Below are positions 45,672 through 58,326 of a stretch of DNA of 64,000 nt, piece by piece. The position numbers and the translations under genes are program-made. The stretch comes from Cryptomeria japonica. Lineage: Eukaryota > Streptophyta > Pinopsida > Cupressales > Cupressaceae. Each line of letters begins with the position of its first letter. The first letter of the stretch is position 1. A model generated the notes under the pieces. It had not been told where the DNA came from, did not search any database, and worked only from the letters and a program-made list of their open reading frames with translations. The DNA lies in assembly GCF_030272615.1 (NCBI RefSeq), contig NC_081411.1:827688897-827752896 (forward strand), read 5' to 3'.

Positions 45672-48241
45672 ACATGATTAGCATCATTCATTTAAAACTT
45701 GTCTAAAAGATCTTGAGCATATTTACTTTGAGATAGAAAAATACCATTACTTTTTTGCCAAATTTGCATTCCCAAAAAATAATGTAAAAGTCATTTGAGA
45801 TTAGTCATTTGAAATTTTTGATTGAGTTGAAACTTAATTTCAGAAATCAAATTATTGGAACTTGAAGTTAGAATTAAATCATCTACATTTAAAATAATAA
45901 TCACAATGTCATCTTCACTATGTTTAAGATATAAATTTGGATCATTTTCACTTCTAATAAAACATTGAGAAAGAAAGAATGCATTTATCTTAGAATACCA
46001 TTTTCTAGGAGATTGTTTCAGACCATAAATTGATTTCTTTAATTTGCAAACTAAATGTTCATTACCTTCCTTAACGAAACCAGGAGGTTGAGACATATAA
46101 ATTTCCTCATGTAAATCACCATTTAGAAAAGCACTTTTAACTTCCATTTGATGAATAGGCCAATTCATATTAGAAGCTAAAGCAAGAACAAGTTTAATAG
46201 TAGGTATTTTAGCAGTGGGAGCAAAAGTTTCATTATAATCTAAGCCTTCAATTTGAGAAAAACGTCTAGCAACTAATCTAGCTTTAAACTTAGTTTTATA
46301 TAACCACTTACAAGAAACAAGATTTTTACCTTGAGGTAAAGGAACTAAATCCCAAGTTTGATTAGCAAACAAATTATCACATTCTTCTTGCATAGCTTTT
46401 TGCCAATGAGGTTGATTTTTAGCTTGCTCAAAAGAATTAGGATCATTTAAATTCATAATAGTAGACATCAAAGCACAATTGCAATAATTTATTCTTCTAT
46501 CCTTAAGCTTATCCATTCTAGCTAAATAATCATCACTTTCTTGAATCAAAGTCTTAAACCATTTGGCTTCCCTTTAGAAGTAATAGAATCATCACTAGAA
46601 GAAGAAGAATTAGGAGTATAATTATCATGATCATCATCACTATCACTTTTAGAAATAGATGCATTAAGAGTAGGGTTGAGAGAAGGAGTAGGGTTTAGAG
46701 AAGGAGGTTTGTCCTCCACAACCACAACCTTACTTTCAACAAATTCATTATCCAACACATTAGAACAATCATGAATACCATTTTCAACAATACAAACATC
46801 TTTAGCAACTTTAACTTTGTTAGTGATAGGATTGTAAACTCTATATGCTTTAGAATGTTCATCATAACCAACAAATATATAAGGAGAAGATTTAGAATCT
46901 AATTTATGTTTTTTTTATTTAGGTTTATGAACATAAGCAATGGAACCAAAATTCCTTAAATGCTTTAAATCGGGCTTTCTACCAGACCAAGCTTCTTCAA
47001 GAGTTATATCCTTTAAGGCTTTGGTAGGTGTTCTATTAATAAGATAAGTAGCACAAGTCATAGCTTTAGCCCAAAATTTATAATCCATATTCTTAGCATG
47101 CAATAAACATCTAGTCATTTCAATAATGGTTCTATGCTTCCTTTCAGCTACACCATTTTGTTGAGGTGTATAGGGAATAGTAAGCTCATGTTTAATACCA
47201 AAAGATTTCAAATAACCATTAAACGCATTGTTAACATATTCCTTATCATTATCAGTTCTAAGGATTTTAATCTTAAAACCAGATTGTCTTTCAACAAACA
47301 TATGAAATTCAGTAAAAACATCAAGAACTTGATCCTTACTACGAAGGAAATAGATCCGAGTTCTCTTAGAAAAATCATCAACAAAGTAAGTCAATACCTT
47401 GATCCTTGGATGGAGGTATTCTCCATGGGTCCCAAAAGGTCACTATGAATGAGGTGAAATTTATGATTTGCCCTCCATGATTGACCATGAGGAAAGGGCT
47501 CCCTATGCATCTTACCACTCATGCAACCTATGCATACAATATTTGAAGGAACAATGCTAGGCAATCCATCTACCATATTTTCTTTTTGAATCAAGGTAAT
47601 ATTATTAGAATTTATGTGGCCAAGTCTTTCATGGCAAACATTAAAATCAATGGTAGTAAGAAAAGAATACTTTGAATGAGTAAACTCAAAAAAATTGAAT
47701 AAGTTGTCATTGTCCATTTTAGCATTAGCAATAACTTGGTTATGCTTTGGATCAATGATATAACACATATCCTTATAGAATTCAATCTTATAATCTTGGC
47801 AAAACTTAGCAACAAAAAAAAAAATTGATTTTAATTCAGGAACATAAATAACATCATGTAATTTACCATTAGGAACATTGACATCACCAATAGCTTTTAT
47901 TTTACAAGTATAATTGTTAGCAAGTTGAATAGGAATATTTGAAGTATCGAGATGCATAGAATAAAAAAATTATTTATGAGAAGTAACATGTTGAGATGCA
48001 CCAAAATCAATAATCCATTCAAGAGGCTTTGAAACATTGTAACTACAAGTAAATGCATGATGAGATGAATTACCATTATTATTACCTTTCTTATAATGAG
48101 GTTTATGTTGTTGATTATTTTGATTATTTTGGTTCATGGGCTTTTTACCATTTTGCTTCTTAAAACAATTATTAGTCACATGACTATCCTTACCATAATC
48201 CATACAATGGGACCTTTTAGAATAATTATTATTTTGATTAT
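45672..48241 (-). pseudogene. Element E knuckle, protease, integrase and partial RT (broken)
   Basis: Degenerate knuckle C-M-D-Y-G-K-D-S-H-V-T-N-N-C with the second Cys lost; protease D-F-G-A-S (the active D-S-G is altered); a stop; integrase with H-S-D-L-L-G, R-T-D-N and N-G-V-A-E-R, so D, D and E are all kept; an Asp/Ser-rich linker; RT to T-N-L-K. In RT the first catalytic motif reads Q-M-E-V-K-S (Asp to Glu) and the second N-V-D-D (Tyr to Asn). Several stops and frameshifts interrupt it. Reading is lost near 45680. Confidence 0.9.
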
Positions 48242-49034
48242 TGTATATGGTGAAAATGGATAACAATAATAACAATATTGAAAGGCTAAATGAATCCAAC
48301 CACAAAACCCTAGCCTAACAATCAACAAAAATCCACCATAACATATGAAGATTACCTAAGACAATGCAAATCACATGAAATCACAAAGATTATACCGTCA
48401 CATGTCCAATAGGGTTTTGATCTCCATTCTTCCTATCTCCATTGATCTTGCTTGATATATTTGCTTTCAGATTTTATGTGCACAAGAGCTCAACAAAGAA
48501 CGGAATGTGGTTGCAAGTAGGATCGTAGTGTAGCCAATTGATTAAGTTGTTAGCATGAATAGTGATTAGAATGATTCATTAGGCTTTGATAATGAAGGAA
48601 GCATCTCCTTTAATAGAAGACACAATAAGAAATGGAGGGATAAGATTGAGAGGTGTAAAAAGGAGGTCGGCTAGGATTAGAGGGTAGGTAAAAGAAATAA
48701 TAAAATAATGAAAGGGGTAGGTAGTGTATGAATTAAGAGATGAATGACATGTGTCATGGGTAGAAAAGGTTAATGAATTAATTAAATAAATAAAGATTTA
48801 TTTAATTAATAGAAGAAGTAGGATAATTAAATAAATAAAAATATTTATTTAATTTAGGAAAAGGATAATTTAAATAAATAAATGTATTTATTTAAATGAG
48901 AAATAAGGCTAGAAGAGGATAAATGAATTAATTAAATAAATAAGGATTTATTTAATTAATAGAAGAATTAGGCTTAGATAATTAAATAAATAAAATATTT
49001 ATTTAATTAGATTAGACAATTTTAGGTGTCTACA
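48242..49034 (-). repeat. Element F 3' LTR (793 bp)
   Basis: On the reverse strand it starts TGTAGACACC and ends CCATATACA. It contains AT-rich ATTTATTTAATT blocks. Confidence 0.95.
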
Positions 49035-49049
49035 TTTTGCCCCTCTTTG
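49035..49049 (-). other. Polypurine tract of element F
   Basis: Reverse strand CAAAGAGGGGCAAAA directly before the 3' LTR. Confidence 0.9.
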
Positions 49050-49274
49050 AGACAATGCAGCTTGTCGTGTTGTTTCAAAGAAGATAAGATGAATTGATAC
49101 AGAGTTGCCCCAGAATGGGAATGATATGCCCCCTCGAGAGATTGGATGAAAATGTCTGAAAAGATTGCAGACAATCTCTCGATAAGAAAGACAAGATATA
49201 ATGGATTTATCGGATAAAGTGACAGAGTCACGGGATAATGAAGACTAACTCGGGAGGCGAGGGCTAGGGTAGCC

Positions 49275-49282
49275 TATAAGAT
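49275..49282 (+). promoter_or_regulatory. Possible TATA box of the antisense PMD gene
   Basis: TATAAGAT lies 99 bp before the ATG at 49374. Distance and sequence fit a plant core promoter; no other promoter evidence is visible. Confidence 0.4.
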
Positions 49283-49373
49283 AGACCACGGGGGAAAATA
49301 CATCCTCATTGTCATCTACACATTCACAAGAGCATAGTGCAGAGCGAAAATAAAGCAGCAACAGTCAGCAGCG

Positions 49374-50350
49374 ATGGCTTTTGTTCACAGATTCGACCGT
49401 GTTTGCCAATTTCAGAGGCCAGCAGAGGCAGGAGAGCCGGTGAGTACCACAAAACCTCCTTGTACTTTGATGCATTTATTGTTGTCATTAATGCATACTA
49501 GGTAATGTAATAAATGCGCGTTTATGTCAGGAAAGCGCGTTTGTGTCCAAAAAATGTGAATTTGTGTCTTCTAGGTCAAATCGGCAGTTCTGTGATGAAC
49601 ATACGCTGTCGATTGGATAAGCTGCTGAGAGGATACACTCAAGCAGGTCCTCTAGGAAGACTAGGATAGATCAAGGCACTTTGTGATGAACAGTGAGTAC
49701 CAAGATAGAGTACTTTGTGATGAACAGGGAGTACTAAAATATGAGCACCACTTTGTGATGAACAGGGAGTGCAAATGTGAGTAACACTTTGTGATGAACA
49801 GGGAGTGTCACACATGTAGTACTTTGTGATGAACAATGAGTACCAATAGGATAGAAGCAACACTTTGTGATGAACAATGAGTGTCACTAGGACTGAGATG
49901 ATTGATTTGTTTGACTACAGGAGTACTTGCCAATGCTAGAGTCACGGGAGAGATGCCCGTCGACGCAAAGATTGCGACTTGAGTTGACACTTGAGGACCG
50001 AGCCGCGATTGAGGCTATGGGATTGAGATACATTCTGTATGTGCCTGAGTTTCGGGTGAACATGGGATTGTTGACTACACTGGCTGAGAGATGGCACTCA
50101 GAGACTTGTACATTTCATCTGCCGATGGGTGAGATGACAATCACCCTGGAGGATGTATACAGGATTATGCGGATACCAATTGATGGGGAGCTGATTTTGT
50201 ACGATCGAAACGGAGACAAGGATGCCCTTAGACGAGTGTTCTAGGATCCGGCATTGGACATGAGGTTGGGACATGTGGCATGGGCTACCATGACATGGAC
50301 AAGAATAGCACTACCAATAGTGTTGGCAGGAGTGATCAGTGAGTTCCTCT
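49374..50350 (+). pseudogene. Antisense PMD gene of element F, truncated
   Basis: Exon 1 49374-49439 (22 codons from ATG), donor CCG|GTGAGT; intron 49440-49920, acceptor TTTGACTACAG; exon 2 from 49921. Phase 0, as in element A. Exon 2 gives Y-L-P-M, R-W-H-S-E-T-C-T-F-H-L-P-M-G-E-M-T and L-E-D-V-Y-R-I, the plant mobile domain signature, one TAG at 50242, then more PMD-like residues (M-T-W-T-R-I-A-L-P) until similarity ends near 50350. The remaining domain and tail seen in element A are missing. It runs opposite to the element's gag frame. Confidence 0.82.
49678..49890 (+). repeat. Intron repeat, six copies of ACTTTGTGATGAACA
   Basis: Copies start at 49678, 49712, 49750, 49786, 49821 and 49862, each followed by (G/A)(G/T)GAGT(A/G). 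Spacing is 34-41 bp. The array is inside the inferred first intron; a partial copy lies near 49585. Confidence 0.93.
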
Positions 50351-52022
50351 GTATCAGTTTTGTACCATTTTGTATAATGATGTAGACACCTGCGGGTGAT
50401 TGTAGCCATATGATTTTGACATCATTGTATCATGACACTTTTGATTATATATATGAGATGATTCATTTTTGTGGCAGCTATATGCATGTGTACCTATGTG
50501 ATGAGATGTTTGATGATGTATGTTTCTATGTGATGGATACAAAAAATGTATATGATGCAAATGCAATATTTTTGTTCTTTTATGTTTTATATATGATGTA
50601 TGATGCAAATGCGAATGTATGTAATGCAGATGAATATGATAATGCAAATGTAAATTGTGCTAACAGGTGTTGTGTGCAGGATGTGATGCAATTGTGATAT
50701 CTATATGTATGTATGAAATGCTTATATGTGGTAATGCAGGTGCAACTACATGAAATGCAAATATTATTGGTGTGTCATTATACTCAGTCATGTGATAGCA
50801 GGCTATGCGGACTCAAGAAGGACGATGGAAGTCAATCAAGAAAGGGGGATGAAAGATAGAAGATATGAACGTGAAAGAGCTTCTTGTGCGTTATCATCAT
50901 TGAGCTTTATTATGGCAAGTAGGTTATGACAATCGAGGCATATGTTTGACCCAGAAAGTCATTGTACCCGTTTGCATGGAGATAAGAGAGTCACAAACAA
51001 GGAATGCCCCAGTTCATACTAGACTCACAGTGTCCTCATATCCTTGGACAAGTCATAGCATTACTAAAAGACAATCCACAGACAGAAAATACAAATAGGT
51101 GACGATACCCCATCCTCGTCTTTCTAGTCAAAGACATCCTGGAGATAGAATCTCTAGTCAAAGACATCCTGGAAAAGCTAAAAGACATGTCACCAAAAAC
51201 ATAAAATCAAAAGAAAACCAAGACTCGATACCAACACCCACTGTAGTCCTCAAGTTTAGTGTCTCTTGTCACTTGTATAAGTCAAATTTTGATTGTGGTC
51301 ACAATGTTTACTTTCACAAAAAGGATAGAGTCTGAGTCTATTGAAAGATTTGATTTGTTGAAGCTCATTGTTGCTGCTGGCTCATCTGAAACTGACTGAA
51401 TCCATGAAGCTGATACTTTATTGCGAAGAAAATGAAACTTTATTGCGGACTGGCGATGCAGATGTTGTTTTATTATGGATTGTGCGTGAATAGACTGAAG
51501 GAAGCTGGAAGAAACTGTACTCCTCGAAACATGTGATGTTCTCGGTTCCACACCCATTACTAGACGTAGGATTTGCCTTAGCTACAGATAGGATTTGATT
51601 TATTATGGATGGAAATGGAGGTGAAAAGGGAGGTTTATTATGAATGGCTAACCAATCTTGGGTAGATCAATAACAAGCCATGATGGGAATGGGTAAGTTT
51701 ATTGTGAGTGAATAGGTTGTGAGTGTGTGCAAAGTGAAAGGATGAAAGTGGATCCGGAATGAGGGAGGAGCAATGTCTCTACGCATGGCGCTGGTGACCC
51801 AGTTTTCACCATGGTACTTGCCCAGGGCGCCACTGAAGTGGTTTTCACCGTTGGACGAAATTATTTCTCTTTACTTTTTTGGATTTTTCAATTTTTTTGT
51901 GTCACAAGGCGCCTGTTTGCCAGGTTTTCACCAAGTAACGATTTTTTTGTTTTTATAATTTTTTTTGTATTTTTGAATTTTTTTTATTTTTTTGTATTTT
52001 TGAATTAGGATATTCCGGAGAA
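50351..52022. other. Non-coding part of element F between PMD remnant and gag-PR frame
   Basis: It holds TGATGCAAATGC-rich low-complexity sequence (about 50400-50760), a two-copy repeat of CTAGTCAAAGACATCCTGGA (from 51125 and 51153), and three GTTTTCACC with T-runs near 51800-51990. No gene supported. Confidence 0.5.
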
Positions 52023-55000
52023 CTATGTGTAAAATCTACGAAGATGCATGTTGCTGATAGGATCCTCCAAAGGTTCACCTTCTGTAGTTGAGAGCTAATA
52101 TGCCCCAGATCCATAGGCTGCTGTAACGATGTAAGGACCAAGCCAGTTTGGTTCGAACTTGCCCTTCTTCTCTTTGTCTTGCTGATTTTTAGGATTTTCT
52201 CTAAGAACCAAGTCACCTACCTCAAATGTGCGAGGCTTGAATTTGTGATTGTAACTGCATTGTTCCTTGAGCGAATGATGTGTAGCTCGGGTGACTGTCT
52301 TCCTTGATGAAGGAACTGAGATAGAATTACTAGTGTGTGGACTACGTAGGCCCATATGCGTGTCACCTGAAGAAGTTTGGGCATCACTGATAACAAAGTC
52401 CTTTGAGGAAGTTCCATTAAAGGTCCATGATGTATCGCTAGAAGGGAAAGGATGTGTGGAACAAGTGGATGAGTAATGAAGGCTTATGATTGCGAAAAGA
52501 AGTGAAAGTAGGATAGCATGATGGAGACTTAGGATCAACAAGTATGCTTTTTGACTTGAAATTGTAGAACTTTTGCCCCCAGTTATTTTGATATTAGGGG
52601 AGATCAACTCTTGTTCTTTTTGCTTCATAGGATTTTTATCCTTGACTTTGATTTTTGCAAAGTCCAGTAGCTTTTGATTTTGATTTGGACTAAAGGACTT
52701 TTCTTTATTTTTTACTTTTAGATTTTTCTTTTCAAAGCTTGATTTGTCATCCCCTATTAGTAAGGGCTCTTGTAATTCTTGTTGATCCAGGTCTGGAAGT
52801 GGAGTGGAAATGGAATGAGTGGATGAAATGTTAAGGCTATGTGAGTTCTCAAGAGGGATGGCAATACACTTAATAGATTCTTCACTGGAACCACTCTTAG
52901 GACTATTGATATCAAGAGTTGCTTGCACCACTAGAGGAGATTTGCATTCAAACTCAGTAGCCACAACACTAGGTGGTTCACACCTGATTCCTTGGCATTG
53001 CAAATTGTTTGTAGGATGTTGTTGTCGACTGAATACTTTAGGAGATAGTGGGAGTTGATCAACATGAAATATATACTCACCACATCCCAGGGCTTTAACC
53101 TTGATTTTTTCTTTGATCTCTGCTTGTTTTGATGTAGAAGCTTTTAATGATTCTAGATCCACATATGCTGAAGATGGAACAACTTCTTGATTGACTGGTA
53201 TTGTTATTTCTGATTGAGGTTGCAGATTGTTGCAATATATGAATGGATTTGGATCCGCTTTGACGGTCACTTCAACTCCATTGTGTGGAAACTTGATACA
53301 TCGATGATATGTAGATGGGACTGCACTCATTTCATGAATCCATGGGCGTCCTAGCAATATGTTGTATGTGAGATCAAGATCAAGTACTTGACAAACCACA
53401 TCCTTTGTAATTGGCCCAACTCTGAGAGGTAAGGTGACTGTACCCTTGGATGAACGCTCTTCATCGTCTTATGCCTTGATGGTGATTTGATTTGTTGAAT
53501 TCACAGCTTTATCAGAATATCCCAATTGTTTAATAGTGCTCAATGTACAAATGTTTAGACCAGCTCCTCCATCTATCAGGACTCGCTTTATTCGATGTTT
53601 GTGTATGAAGGTTTCAATATGTAGTGGTGCATTATGTGGCTGACTTACGGAGGCGTCATCGGCTTCTGTGAAGGTAAGGGAGTGTGGAATAGAAAGGTAT
53701 CCCACCATGGCTTGAAACTGGTCCACGTTCAGATCAGTAGGAACGGCAGTGTCTCTCAAGATTTTGTCAAGAATAGCTTTATGTGCGGGGGATATACGTA
53801 AGAGTTCAAGGATGGAGATGAGTGTGGGTGTCTTCCCTAACTATTCTACAAGGTCATACTCAGGTTTGGTAGATGAAGAAGCGATGTTTTTAGTTGAGGC
53901 ACCTGGCAAAGTAATTTTACCTCGACGAATTGTAACATGACATTCAGAAGTAGGTTCGGAAGAAGATCCAACACCTCTTAGGACAATCTTGGGTCTCTGA
54001 GGAGGATTCTCAGGATTTTTGTTCTTGATGGTAATAGTAGAGATATGATTGTCCATCGAGATGTGATTGATAGTTGAGTCATAGTTATAAGATGCTCTTG
54101 TATAGTTGGTTTGGTCATCTGTGGCTTTAGCTTTTCCCTTGTCATGTTTTGGGAATGGTTCCTTAAATATCTCATGTTCTTGATTGGATGAGTGTCCCTC
54201 AATCTCAATGTCACCTTTATCAATAAGATCTTGTATAATGTTCTTCAGTCGATGACAATTTCCTGTCTTATGACCCTTGCTTTTATGAAATTCACAATAC
54301 TCATCATCATTCCACCAATTTGGTTTGACCTTTGGTTCATATGGAGGAAAATCTGGAACTGTGATCACTTTGTTTGCCACAAGCTTTTTGAAGACTGATT
54401 CAAGTGGTTCTCCCAATGGGGTGTACTTCCTTCGTGGTCTAGAAGTTGTTTGAGTATTCACTTGATTGTTTGTAGAACTTGATCCCGAAAAGATGAATTT
54501 GGGTCATACTGTATTGGCATCAACAACACCATCATTGACTATGTTCTTGTTTTTATTCCAAAATCTTGGCTTGTCCTTTCCTTTAAAGTCATCTTTGTTT
54601 TCCTTGAATATCTTAATGACTCCTTGTTCAATTAGAACCTTTTCTATTGCTAAGCCTTTTTCAATAATGTCCTTGAAGGTGGACAAACAAGCTTTCCTTA
54701 GATCATAGCCAATGTCCTTGTTAACATTTTGTGTGAACATCTCTACCATTTGTTTCTGTGGAATTTCACAAGAGCATCTGCTAGCTAGATTTCTCCATCT
54801 TTGTAAAAATGATGCGAAAGATTCTCCTTCTTTTTTCTTAGTATTGCACAAAGTAGTGACTGAGATATCTGTCTCTATATTGTAGGAGAAATGCTGAATA
54901 AATGCCTCTGCTAAGTCACCCCATGACTTAATACCAAGCGGTAGTTGAGAGAACCATTCCATAGCTTAATCGCCTAAACTTTGTGGGAACAATCTCATCA

Positions 55001-56126
55001 AATATGTTTCTTCTACCGCTACCTCAATGCAAGCTGTGAAAAATTGTCTTATGTGTGCCTTGGGGTCTCCTTTTCCTCTATACTTATCAAATTTAGGCGT
55101 CACAAAGTGTGCAGGAAATGGAGGCATTGGAATGCTCTTATCAAATGGATAAGGACATATGTCTCTCATTGTGTACGTTGGCTTTGGTATATTTATGTCC
55201 TCCATTTTCTTTTGTAAATCTCTGATTTGTTGCTCCAAATTGCTCTTAGGTGGAGATCGACTTCTTGAACCATATCCTATGTTTGAAGCACCAATTGGAG
55301 GAGGAGCATATTGCATATATGGATGATATTGATCATACACATGTTCATATGGAGGAGGTCTATATTGATGCGGCATATATGGAGCACTTGGTATAGCTTC
55401 ATGTTGAGGAACCCCATATCTATTTTGTGCATGTATACCATATTCTACAGGCATGTCATGTTCTATTGTGTTGCCCCCAAATTTGACACAGGGTTTCCTT
55501 GTGTCCAAATTTTGAGCATGCCTTTGAATATCCAATTGTTTTGGTTGATCCATAGCTTGAGCATATCTATCTGCATAAGGCTTCCATAATGGTCTTTGAA
55601 GGTAAGTATCATATGTTTGACCATGTGTATGTGGGACTTTGGGTTTTTGAAGCAAAGCTAATGGTGATTCAGGTACCATATGTGGTCCTCTATTTCCTCC
55701 ACTATTAGGTCTCCTTTGATCCATGTTGGAGTGAGTTTGTTGCAAAGGTCTATGTTCCATTATTTGAGACATGTCAAAATCATGAGGTATCTTAGCTCCA
55801 CTTTGTGCCATCATGTGTAAAAAGTATTGTCTATCCCTCCTCATTATTTCTTCAACCAATCTATTGAAATGGGGATTCATAATGGATTCTTCTACATCTG
55901 CTGAATGTATTGAAAAGTTGTCCACATTGTCATTGTGTGTAGCATTGTTGTTTGTAGTGTCTGCGTTTTCCACATTTGGAATGTTTCTATAAACATCCAT
56001 GTCAGGCAATGTAGTGTGCTCAAGATTGAAAAATAAATCGTTATCATACTCATAAGAACTCGTGTTTGTGGATTCTTGAGCCTCTTTAGCTTCTCTCCTA
56101 GATTTTTGAAGACGGGTTTCAAACAT
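52023..56126 (-). pseudogene. Element F single frame: gag, protease, linker, integrase C-terminus
   Basis: 1,367 codons in one frame with five stops and no frameshift. N-terminus has a basic start, then a long disordered Pro/Gln/Tyr region. The capsid-type gag spans about 55160-54750 (P-K-F-D-K-Y-R-G-K-G-D-P, later F-L-Q-R-W-R-N-L). The knuckle is C-E-F-H-K-S-K-G-H-K-T-G-N-C, the Tat form. Protease has L-I-D-G-G-A-G-L-N and later L-L-G-R-P-W. After a 250-residue linker the frame passes straight to the integrase end (V-G-D-L-V-L-R-E-N-P, P-N-W-L-G-P-Y-I-V, then M-H-L-R-R-F-Y). RT, both RNase H domains and the integrase finger and core are missing. Confidence 0.88.
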
Positions 56127-56620
56127 GAACTAGGTATTGACCAAGATGTGAGAGACTAGATGAAAAAATGGCAAGAGTATGGAAGACCAAGAGTTGTATG
56201 GAGTGTAAATGAATCTGAGGTGTACTTGCAATGTCCAAAATGTAAGACCAAGTATGTATGTAGTAGAGTAGGTGTGACTTCCAAAGAGAGGATAGTTTCT
56301 CTTGATGAGGTAAGCTGACCTTGACTCTAAGTAAGACCAAATGAGACCCAAAGGTAAGAAACCTTGATGAGGGACCACTTAGCAAAGTGTAGTTGTATGT
56401 AGTGTGTTGACAAAGTATGATGACGACAAGCAAGTGACCTTTTGACTCAAGTTTAGACAATTGTGAATGTAAAATGAGATGTGAAGCAATGATGGACTAT
56501 GTGAGACCCAAAGACAGGTTGAATGCTAGATGAAACCTGAAGAAACAACCTAGGAAGCTCAAGTATTCCGAAACTAATTTCTCTTGTTTGTTGGACTGTA
56601 AAAATTTTCAATTATGGACA

Positions 56621-56775
56621 CAGACGCTTCTGTATACTTCACAAACGCGATTCCCAGACACAGACGTGTCTCTGTTTGACACAGACGCTTCTAGACACAC
56701 AGACGCTATTATGCCCTTCACAGACGCATTTAGATGACTCAGACGCGATTAAAACAGACACAGACGCGTTTCTGT
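56621..56775. repeat. ACAGACGC array, first block (about 8 copies)
   Basis: CACAGACGC[G/T] and close variants every 18-25 bp. Confidence 0.88.
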
Positions 56776-57974
56776 AAACTTCGTGCAATTTTTCCAATCT
56801 GTGAAGTTGTTTTGTTGTGACCAAATCTGACTATTTGACTGTTTTTCGTGACAAGAGGACACAATGTTGATGAGGACTCAATGTTTGCAAGTGTTTAGAC
56901 TCCAAAAGTGTGTTGTTTGATGTAAAATGTTTTGCATACACTTGAAGACACAAAAGACACAATATTTTGTTGTTTGGTCTTGAATGTTTGAATGTTTAGC
57001 ATAAGACAATCACAATTCTTATGGCTGGCCAAGACAATAGTTGTTGATCCCACATAGGGTTTTACCCCCGAGGCTACGCTATTCAGAGCGGATACTTAGA
57101 TGCTTGACCTCACTGGCTCCACCCTCGGCACTCACTTCTCGGGTCAGCCAAGCATCAGTCCCCATGAAAACTCCCCATGGCAAACTTTGTATCTCTACTA
57201 AGAACCGTATGTGTGTGGGCCGCTACCAGAGGTCCGACCTCCTGCCCCAACAACTAGAAGGATTTGGGCTTCTAAAACAAAAAGGTGCTAGTAAGGGCAT
57301 CCGCTCGTGTGGCCATACATGCGGCACTTTTAGCTCTGTAAATACAGAAGGCTCCCAGCCGGTAGGGGTTACGCCCTACAAATGATCAAATAAATTTGAT
57401 CAAACGGGTTTATGGGGAGACATAGTGTTGGTATGAACTAATCAGCACACGTTATTCATAGTTTTCACCATGAATACATTTGATTATAGTGGTTCGAATG
57501 AGGTGGGTTTTCCTCGCTACCACTTGGGTCGTTCTCTTCTCACTAGTAGTCCTAATGACCACACGGGAAGACATGCCCTCTAAAGATTGAATAAAAAGAG
57601 CCTATTGCTCAAGACACAAAAGACAATGATTCAATTTTAGTGCACCAATTGAAGTGTTTGCTAGTCTATGAAAACAAGGCACACAATAAAAATCCAAAAA
57701 CCCTTGCCAAGGACCTGCAACAAAATTTGTTAGTAGTTTGGGTTGTTTGATATAATCACCCCCTTCCTGCAAACACATAAGTTAGGTACATTTTAAAAAC
57801 CCAAAAGACTTTGTGAAAGAGGGGCCTTCAAAAAAAAGGTTTTGCTTCCAAGACAAGCTGCACAACTTAGTTAGCTAGATTTGAAAGGGTTAGTCCAAAA
57901 ATAAACCAGATCTGAAACCCTAAGTGCGAAATCCGAAAATTGAATCAATGAAAATTAAAAAATTTCGAAGCAAT

Positions 57975-58215
57975 ATATACATAGACGCTTTTACCCTCAA
58001 CACAAACGCGTCTGGATAACACAGATGCGGCCAAAAATCACAGACGCCCCTCTCCGACACAGACGCGGCCAGAAATAACGCAGATGCGCTTCTGAAACAC
58101 AGACGCCCCTGTCTGAAATCTACAAAATAAAATTTGTTAAAAACACAGACGCGATTTCAGGTTCCATAGACGCGCCTGAAAATCAAAGACGCGATCCGAA
58201 AGTTCGCAGACGCGG
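57975..58215. repeat. ACAGACGC array, second block (about 11 copies)
   Basis: Variants CACAGACGCGG, CACAGACGCCCC, ATAGACGCGCC and AAGACGCGATCC every 17-26 bp. Several contain CGCG-box cores (ACGCGG, ACGCGC), the type bound by plant CAMTA factors. Confidence 0.88.
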
Positions 58216-58303
58216 AAAAACCTAAAATGTCGTCGAAAAATGTCCGATCTGCAACTTCAAAAACGCAAAATCTACAACAAAAAGGTTAAATGCAAAGGGA
58301 CAA

Positions 58304-58323
58304 GAGTCCCACCAGGCATGCCA
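58304..58323 (-). other. Primer-binding site of element F
   Basis: Reverse strand TGGCATGCCTGGTGGGACTC, three bases after the 5' LTR. The tRNA is not assigned. It differs from the element A and D sites. Confidence 0.7.
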
Positions 58324-58326
58324 AAA

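Larger units (their letters stand above)
56127..58303 (-). other. Element F leader
   Basis: This 2.2-kb region lies between PBS and gag. It holds two ACAGACGCG arrays and a more GC-balanced block at about 57040-57380. No gene is supported; a forward frame at 57041-57385 has no known motif. Confidence 0.6.

Noticed and set aside
50388-50405. TGTAGACACC as a possible LTR start
   Set aside because: Only ten bases match the element F LTR terminus; nothing beyond aligns and no PPT precedes it.
50354-50697. His/Tyr-rich frames on both strands
   Set aside because: They come from TGATGCAAATG low-complexity sequence.
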